From Epichloe hybrida (lineage: Eukaryota > Ascomycota > Sordariomycetes > Hypocreales > Clavicipitaceae): 64,000 bases of DNA. The notes beneath the pieces are model-generated. The model did not search any database. It had not been told where the DNA came from and saw only the letters and a list, made by a program, of their open reading frames with translations. The stretch lies in contig JAFEKR010000030.1 in the NCBI GenBank assembly GCA_019022495.1, positions 434,001-498,000 of the forward strand. The letters run 5' to 3'. A program made the position numbers and the translations under genes. Shown piece after piece: positions 57,883 to 64,000 of this stretch (position 1 is the stretch's first letter; each line of letters opens with the position of its first letter).

Positions 57883-59154
57883 TGTGCTTAGAGCAGGGGG
57901 TGTTGTGAATATTCCGCAGAGTTAACCACACATGGGACTCTTTGTCGATCAGGATAGCTTGGCTGGACAACCACACCTGTCACAGGACAACTCCAAGCTT
58001 GCAAGGGACATTGACTGAAACATTGCGAACTCTGGGCGGACCTTTGGCGCGATTACTAGCATATTGACACGTATAACTTTCTCGAAATAGCACGCAGTAT
58101 GGTGACGGGTTATGTAGCGCAGTGTGCAGATACGGCTGTAAACTGTTGTTCAATGGATCGATCTGAGCCCTCACAGTAATCGATTTCGTGGGCCAGACGT
58201 CACCGGTAACGTCGGTGATAAAAACCCATCACGTCATCTGAAAGGAGACTGCTGCTGGCGGTAACATCCATGCCACGGTTAACAATCGTCTGAGTCAACG
58301 GATGACTACAACTTGGAACGTGCTGCTGCTCGATTTTTATGCATTTTGGTCAATGAAAGGCTTAATGTACGTATGGGATCAAAGCCTAAGTCGTAGACGT
58401 CGCATGCGTTACTATCAATGATTTCAAATACTGTGAAAGCAGGGGAAAGGGAATCTCGGAGACTCTCTTACACCGACAGCGGCGTCGTTCATGCCCGCAA
58501 CGGCAGCCGAGAGACAGGCGGAGCCCAAATCGGCCAGGTTTGACCGTGGACGATTCCGTCGTTCGACCAGGCCTTGTGCTCCGGCCGGTGGCTCGTCGTC
58601 TCCATCCGACATTCCGACGTCCGCTTCCGTGGGCGCTGTTGCCTGGTCGCGGGAGGACGAGGACGAGGACGAGGGCGGGTGCGAGATCTCATGGTGAGAT
58701 GTGGTATTTGTTTGCGATATTCTTCAGTTCGTGGTGCGTGATGGCCCAGGCAAGCGATGAAGCAGGGCTCATGTGCCTAGGCATGTGAAAGATGTTTTGC
58801 TAATAATACGGCGAGTTGATCATGGCCAGCTCCAATACCCCCGCAAGGTGTTGGAAGCAGAACATTAGGTGTAACTAGAAGGTTTCTACATACATTAGGC
58901 GTGGTGCCAAAGAGGGCCCGGCCCACACACGCATAATACATACGTACATATAGTTCGCTATAATTAACTACACACGTGGCTATAAATAACCACGTGACTA
59001 CCCGCATCCCCTATCCTACAGTGACAACACTGTGTATCCAAGTACCGTTCATGCCTTCCACCGGCTACGTACATGACATCTGCACAACGATTCTGCAATG
59101 TTTCGTATCGTCGAGCCAACTCGAGTCGCCAGCCTCTGAGGGCCACATTGCGTT
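57883..59154. other. intergenic with a possible MFS transporter relic
   Basis: This is about 1.27 kb downstream of the alpha-kinase gene and downstream of ERG4. The only coding-like object is the minus-strand fragment described at 58471-58612. The rest has no supported frame; a GTAC/CGTA-rich stretch near 58938-58952 is low-complexity. Confidence 0.5.
58471..58612 (-). pseudogene. possible 5' fragment of an MFS transporter
   Basis: From an ATG at 58612 the frame reads MSDGDDEPPAGAQ, then NLADLGSACLSAAVAGMNDA, which closely resembles the first helix of fungal MFS transporters (ADLG...AGMNDGA). It reaches a GTGTAAG sequence that could be a splice donor, but no continuation of the transporter is visible in the next ~600 bp. 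I read it as a relic. It could be chance, since it is short. Confidence 0.35.
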
Positions 59155-60771
59155 TCAAATCAAGTACTGCGCCAAGTCAGTATCCAGGATCTCGGTAATT
59201 CTTGACCATTGAGTTGACTTACTGGTACGAAAAGATATGGCACCTCCTTCTCGTACTGCTTCCACGCGTCGCCATACTTGCGCCTGCAGCGCGCTATGTC
59301 TCTGTTTGCGCGGTGAATAATCATGACCATGAAAAAGACGGGGTAAAACCACGGAAACGGGCTCCTAGCTACACCGTTAGCTCAAAAAAAAAAACCCCCC
59401 TTCCTCCTCGGCTGGCAGGCATTGGGCCATGTTTTCAAAGAGGCCACCTACTTGAACCCAGTAATCAAGCCCCATGAAAACGAGAAGAACATGTCGGGAA
59501 CATAATTCGGCTTTCTTACCATCCCAAACCACCCATCTACCAAGATGCGATCACCCGCGGCGGTTTGCAATGTCCTGGGGTTCTTGAGAATCCGCCAAGG
59601 CATTCGCGGAAACGTGTTTCGCTTGATCAGCTTGCCCTGGCGCTCCATCTGGCGGAAATAGTTCTTCTGGCTGTTGGATGTGTCCCACATCCAGTACATG
59701 AATAGGTAGACGGCTAAGAGAGCGGCGAGAGCGTATCGGTTCCAGCGATACTCGGACGGAGGGTGGGTGGCAAGATAGAGGGTGCAGTGGCAGTAGGTGA
59801 AGGGGACGCCGGCCAGGTTCCAGAATGTGAGCATGAAGCCCAGCTTTTCATTGTAAATGTCCCTATTTTGAAGGGGGTTTAGCTGAGGGTGCATGCATGC
59901 TTCATAGTCCGCAGTATGGCGAGACTTACCAGGTCGAGGTGATTAGGTCCTCACCCTTGGCGCAGGCGTTGGCATAGAGGTAATGCGCCATGACTAAGAA
60001 CATGACCTCCGCAGAGACGTAGCCATAAGTCTCGTACTGCTTCGCGGCAGTGGAGCAGGTCATGAGGAATAATATATACCATGGAATGCGGACTTCGTAA
60101 AACATCTTGAAATCAAGAATGCCAATGCGCGGATTCAGCTCGGCACCCATGAAAAAGTCATAGATGGGATAACCCGCGAGTCTGTGCGTGCGTCCACGAA
60201 CAATGGCCTGGACGTAGACGATGAAGCTGTTCAGGAAGCCAGACAAGATGGCCACTGTCATGATGGAGCCGAACTCGTCGATCAGAGTATACAGAGGGAA
60301 GACGTTGGTGAAGTGCAAGACGCCGGCGATGGCGACGGTCGCGTAGAAGCTTGAGAACGCAGAGCAGTAGTATGGAAGACGCTTGTTGCCTTGGTGGGGA
60401 AGAGGCTGACCTTGTATCAGCACACCGGGCATGTAGCAGTACATGGCCATCTCAAAGACGAAAAACGCCCAGTAGATGGCCCAGGCCTGGGCAGTTGGGA
60501 AAGCGCCCTGGTAAACGAGATGGGCGAGATGACGACCAAACGCCCACCAGGTCTCGTCCGCCTCGGGAAGAGGCAGCTTGCCATTGTAGTAGACTGCGCC
60601 TATCCACATGTACCACATCAGCAGAGGGAAGCCGATCATCAGGCCGAGGGTGCCGAGGGAGCCGCCAAACTCGAGCTCGTCGATTTCGCCGTCATTGCAG
60701 GTGGCGGCATTGTTGTTCTTTTCCGGCTTTTCTGCTGTTGACTTGCCGTCGACTCTGGCTCGAACAACCAT
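59155..60771 (-). CDS. erg4: delta(24(24(1)))-sterol reductase ERG4 (468 aa)
   Basis: Four exons: 60771-59930, 59862-59452, 59364-59223 and 59166-59155. The last exon codes only three residues plus stop, giving the C-terminus YLFVPYLI expected of ERG4 (family end is LFIPYVx). The protein has multiple membrane helices, the sterol-reductase motif GAELNPRIG (about 205-213), and the second signature ending [20 protein letters not shown] near 385-405. It reduces the C24(28) double bond in the final ergosterol step in the ER. The gene is divergent from a Zn2Cys6 regulator relic, 487 bp apart. All exons join with consistent phases, so the gene appears intact. Confidence 0.93.
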
Positions 60772-61258
60772 TCTGGTTGTGGTTTGCTTGAAAGGACTTC
60801 ACACCAACGAATGCGTGGGCGGAGAGTAGCCACAACCGACCTTGACCTGGACGAGGTAGACTTGGGATTCATGGCAGGGTGAAACGGCGGCATTGCTACG
60901 TCGTTGGGGGAGAAGCTTCATATATGCACTTGAGAAAACGAGCTGTACATATTAAGGGTAGTTGGACCTGGGTCCACAGGTCTCGTCAAGGGGGGGGGGG
61001 ATGTAGCATGACTAAGCCGTGATAGGGCCGTCAGGTGATTAAGTAGGTGGGTCGGGTACGAGAAGACCCCCCTGCAGAGCACCTGACCGTCCGCGAATTG
61101 TACTTTCCCCTGAAGATCTGTAAACCGTACACCACAGCAACGCCATATTGTCGTTTTGTGCGGTAGCCGTCGGCGTGGATGGCTCGTGTTAATAATTAAT
61201 AACCTCGCATCCGCACAACCGGTTGCCGCTTTCCGGCACAGAATTCGGGACGGGACAG
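60772..61258. other. divergent promoter region of ERG4 and the Zn2Cys6 relic, carrying a repeat
   Basis: This 487-bp stretch contains copy B of the dispersed repeat (60953-61133). On the ERG4 side there are ~180 bp of non-repeat sequence. No gene lies inside. The repeat insertion would separate any shared regulatory elements from the regulator gene. Confidence 0.6.
60953..61133 (+). repeat. dispersed LTR-like repeat, copy B
   Basis: This continuous ~181-bp copy matches the split copy at 47259-48712. A G-run (60991-61000) precedes GATGTAGC. An inverted pair GTCAGGTG (61030-61037) and CACCTGAC (61080-61087) brackets a GC-rich middle. The right limit follows CTGAAGATCTGTAA. It may be a solo LTR with a polypurine tract or a fragment of a small non-autonomous element. 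Confidence 0.7.
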
Positions 61259-63060
61259 ATGATGGCGACACCAAAAAGTCGGACGAAAACATTCACAGGC
61301 TGTTGGACCTGCCGTGCGCGCCGTGTTAAATGCGATGAGTGAGTTTGACAACAAATGAGCATTGCAATACATGGGGTACTGTCTGTCAGACGCCTTACCG
61401 CCGAAGTCGTTCTGGATTTGCCTACATGTAATGTACATGCTAAATAGCCGGCTCCAATAGGGAAGCCCCGATATGCCGACAATGCCCCCGCTTCGGCGTC
61501 AAATGTCAAGGATATGGTATTCGCTTGAACTGGATCTACATGTATCTGAACCCTTCCACCATCCTGGGCGTAATGGGTCGGATGAGCCGGACCGAGACTC
61601 TCTTACAACCCGGGTGACTCGTCGCTCATTGGCAAGCATTGGCGCTTCGTCAATTCCTCGGCTTCCTTATCCGGATATTGATCTGGCTCTGTCGAAAATC
61701 GATGAATGGGACCGTGGACAACAAGAACCAGATCAGGGTGACTTTTCTGTATTTGCCATCAGCTCACCACCACTCCAGCCACCGTTCCCGGAGCTCGAGT
61801 GGCCACACGCTTCGCCAACATTACCCTTCTCTCATTACCCTTCTCTCCAGCTGTTCATACGGCGGACACGGTGCCGGCGACCGAAACGTTGCTAAGTCTC
61901 GGATCGAACGGCGAACATGCCGATTCGCCCATCTCAAGCCTTCTTTTGCCAAGGACACGTTCAGAGAGCCATGTAATTAATACCCCGTCACCGCGACATC
62001 TTGTCCGTGCCATCCGATCAAAAAAAGGCTCATCCATCACTGAGTCACCTTCACCAGCCGGAAACTCGTGCTCATTGACGAGCCACACAATCCCTGCCGC
62101 GTAATGATGCTGCGCACGGCCCCCAAAGGCCTGATGTCGAGATCAGGAGAGTCCAACGCAAACGGTGCCATCTTCCACGCTCTCTGCGCCTCCGCAGCCA
62201 GCAGCCTTTACAACTTGGGCAACCTGAAGAATGAACAAGATCGGGTCCTGGCACTCAACCACGACCAACAGGCAATTTGCACCTTCGCAATAACCTATCC
62301 GAGGCTGACAGCCATCAAGATGAGTCGCTCGCCATGGCAATCATGGCCTGCACAGCTGCAGACGCAGTTTCAGGCACCACCAGTCAATGGCGGACGCATG
62401 TCACAGGTGGATTGGCCTACCTTGCGAAGCTGCATGCCCGTGGCCTAGATGCAGGCGTGGTGGCTGCATTTCAGGAACACATGGTGTCAACGGCAATTCT
62501 GTGCGAGATGCCCGTACCAGAACATCTCAAGTCCTGCCTCGAGAATGAAGCCTCTGCAGACAGCCTAGAGTTCACGTTTCCATATTATGGCGTATCCAGA
62601 TCATTCCTGCACGCATACGACAGAATGACCAAGTTGGGCACTGCGGCGCATGACTTGACACCAGAGCTGGAAAGGGAGCTGGAAAGGGAAGCGGGATGCT
62701 TTCCAATTACAACAATATCTGGATTTCCCCACGTTGCCGCCTCAGGAGATGATGTCGCCAGACCAATGCCGGGGCTTGGTTCTTCATCACACCGCCCAGG
62801 TCTTCTACTATGCCCGCCTGGTCTTTTTCAAGCGCAGCATACGGAGGGCCGGGCTAGACACAGTCCAGTCGCTCGTGGAGCTTGGAATACACGAGCTGAT
62901 GGCGACGGAAAGGGTCGGCAGGGGCGAGCTAGGCAACATGATGCTGTGGTCCGTCATGGTTCTCGGAGCCGAGTGTGACACGACCAAGATGCAAACATGG
63001 TTCAAGAACCAGAGAAAGCTAGGGTTCAGAAACCTCGCGGTTCTCGAAGAAATGATTTGA
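61259..63060 (+). pseudogene. frameshifted Zn2Cys6 transcription factor
   Basis: Exon 1 (61259-61338) and the start of exon 2 (61461 on), joined by a 122-bp GTGAGT...AATAG intron, encode an intact binuclear cluster: GCWTCRARRVKCDE then PICRQCPRFGVKC, followed by GYGIRLNW. After that, plausible regulatory-domain sequence continues in a series of different frames, with breaks near 61540, 61790, 62090, 62275 and 62690. Recognisable parts include FHALCASAASSLYNLG, NLSEADSHQDESLAMAIM and the C-terminal WFKNQRKLGFRNL. A 12-bp tandem repeat (GAGCTGGAAAGG, about 62664-62687) sits at the last break. Some breaks could be undetected introns, but five are too many. I call it a pseudogene, with sequencing error as the alternative. 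Confidence 0.6.
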
Positions 63061-63223
63061 GTCTCTATGGACAGCACGGCGCGGATCTTCAGGAAGTGGG
63101 CGGAACGCGAGACGTAATCACACTGCCACAGTTTGGCGTGTTCAGACTCTGACATTGCTCAGCCACGCCCGCAGCACTGCATTGTACAAAGTACAGAGGG
63201 AGAGAAAGGAAGCGCCCCCTTGA

Positions 63224-64000
63224 CTAAAATGAGATCATCCGTCGCCCATCCAAAATCTGACGAGCGTGCAGCTGCACATTCTCGAACCTCATAAAACCAC
63301 ACCGCTCACTCTCCAAGTGGTTAAACAGGGCGGCCAGCGAAACAAAGTGCCTCTCACACCCACCCCGCACGTTGGGACATTTATACGTTTTCTGCATGTG
63401 TCGAGGCGAGTTGACGTGCTGAGTCAAGCCTTTCTGGGTGGTGAATTCCTGATGGCAAAGATAACACTCCCAGTTGAAGCCATTGTGTGACATCGTCGAC
63501 ACTTCATACCGGGCACTCTCCGCGTCGTGCCACTCAATCTGCCTGTTTGTGATGAGACCCTGCGTATCTCGCTCGCGGACGAGGCGAAGAATAGTATCCC
63601 GATTCAAGGACGGGGCCTGGGGACAAGACCCGGTTTCGAGATGATGGCCCACACCGCTGCCCGTGGTGTGGCCCTTTTTGCAAAAGGGGCAATTGATGCT
63701 ATTCCCGCGGTGAACATGCGATCTCAAGTGCTGTCACACAAGTGTTAGTGTTTTAGAATGCCTGATTTGCGCAGAACGGGCCGTCTTTTCGTGTCCTCAC
63801 ATTGCGGAGACCGTTGTTGTTCTGAAAGTGACGGTCACATGATGGGCAGTAGGTCTCATAATGGTTGTTGTCCCTCATGTGCTCGTTGGCGTCGTCCCTG
63901 GTCCTGAAACGCAGAGCGCACGTCTCGCAGGGAACTGTCTGGGCTCGGTGGTCTCGGTCGGTCATGTGCTGCGAGCAGGCACGAAAGGTGTTGAACATGC
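63224..64000 (-). CDS. C2H2 zinc-finger protein, 5' end beyond the window
   Basis: Exons from 64000 (open) to 63801 and 63730-63224 are joined by a 70-bp GTGAGG...GACAG intron. Visible fingers include CETCALRFRTRDDANEHM, YCPSCDRHFQNNNGLRNHL, CPFCKKGHTTGSGVGHHLE, ECYLCHQEFTTQKGLTQH and a C-terminal finger ending AALFNHLESERCGF. The widely spaced, repeated fingers belong to a fungal family containing the phrase FNTFRACSQHM. A Met at 63998 exists, but family members carry further fingers upstream, so I treat the gene as partial. DNA, RNA or protein binding cannot be decided. Confidence 0.82.

Noticed and set aside
1..64000. CRISPR arrays, rRNA or bacterial-type operon signals
   Set aside because: This is a fungal sequence. 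No regularly spaced identical repeats with unique spacers and no rRNA-like sequence were seen. Tandem repeats found are microsatellites or coding repeats.

Overview
The window comes from a filamentous ascomycete, most likely a Sordariomycete and probably Hypocreales. Genes carry short 50-140 bp introns with GT-AG borders and CTAAC-type branch points. The protein families fit: a bacterial-like class subtilisin, an MGQYW-type F-box protein, Zn2Cys6 regulators, COG5, ERG4 and a TPS2-type trehalose enzyme. Repeats carry a strong repeat-induced point mutation (RIP) signature. I worked by eye without database searches, so exon borders come from splice consensus plus reading-frame and family continuity.

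Layout. 1-952 is low-complexity intergenic DNA. 953-12231 is one 11.3-kb, AT-rich, RIP-destroyed Ty3/gypsy-like element lying on the minus strand. Its 153-bp terminal repeats differ only by transitions. Inside it sits a well-preserved 354-bp miniature LTR element (7817-8170) that carries a tRNA-like Pol III promoter; I consider it the most interesting object here. 13.8-35.2 kb holds a small Cys-rich secreted protein, a secreted subtilisin, a ricin-B-type lectin, an MGQYW/F-box protein, a secreted S33 hydrolase, a 1197-aa mucin/adhesin-like protein, an EI24/RRT8-like membrane protein, a severin-type gelsolin protein and COG5. 36-47 kb holds a DUF2434-type membrane protein and two polyQ transcription factors (C2H2 and Zn2Cys6). 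47.2-48.7 kb is a dispersed repeat split by a dead Tc1/mariner copy. 49.5-63 kb holds TPS2 (with an apparent 1-nt frameshift), two TA-flanked MITEs, a hexose transporter, a zinc-ribbon alpha-kinase, ERG4, and a frameshifted Zn2Cys6 regulator divergent from ERG4. A C2H2 gene runs off the right edge.

How the genes relate. There is no obvious biosynthetic cluster. Four genes between 13.8 and 25.5 kb encode secreted or sugar/protein-facing products (effector-like peptide, protease, lectin, S33 peptidase), and an adhesin-like cell-surface protein follows. This fits a host- or substrate-interaction neighbourhood beside a repeat island. The rest is housekeeping: Golgi tethering, trehalose, ergosterol and glucose uptake. 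The repeats include a Ty3 element, a TRIM, a Tc1 element, two MITEs and a dispersed LTR-like repeat. Most are short or RIP-mutated, as expected in a genome with a working RIP-like defence.
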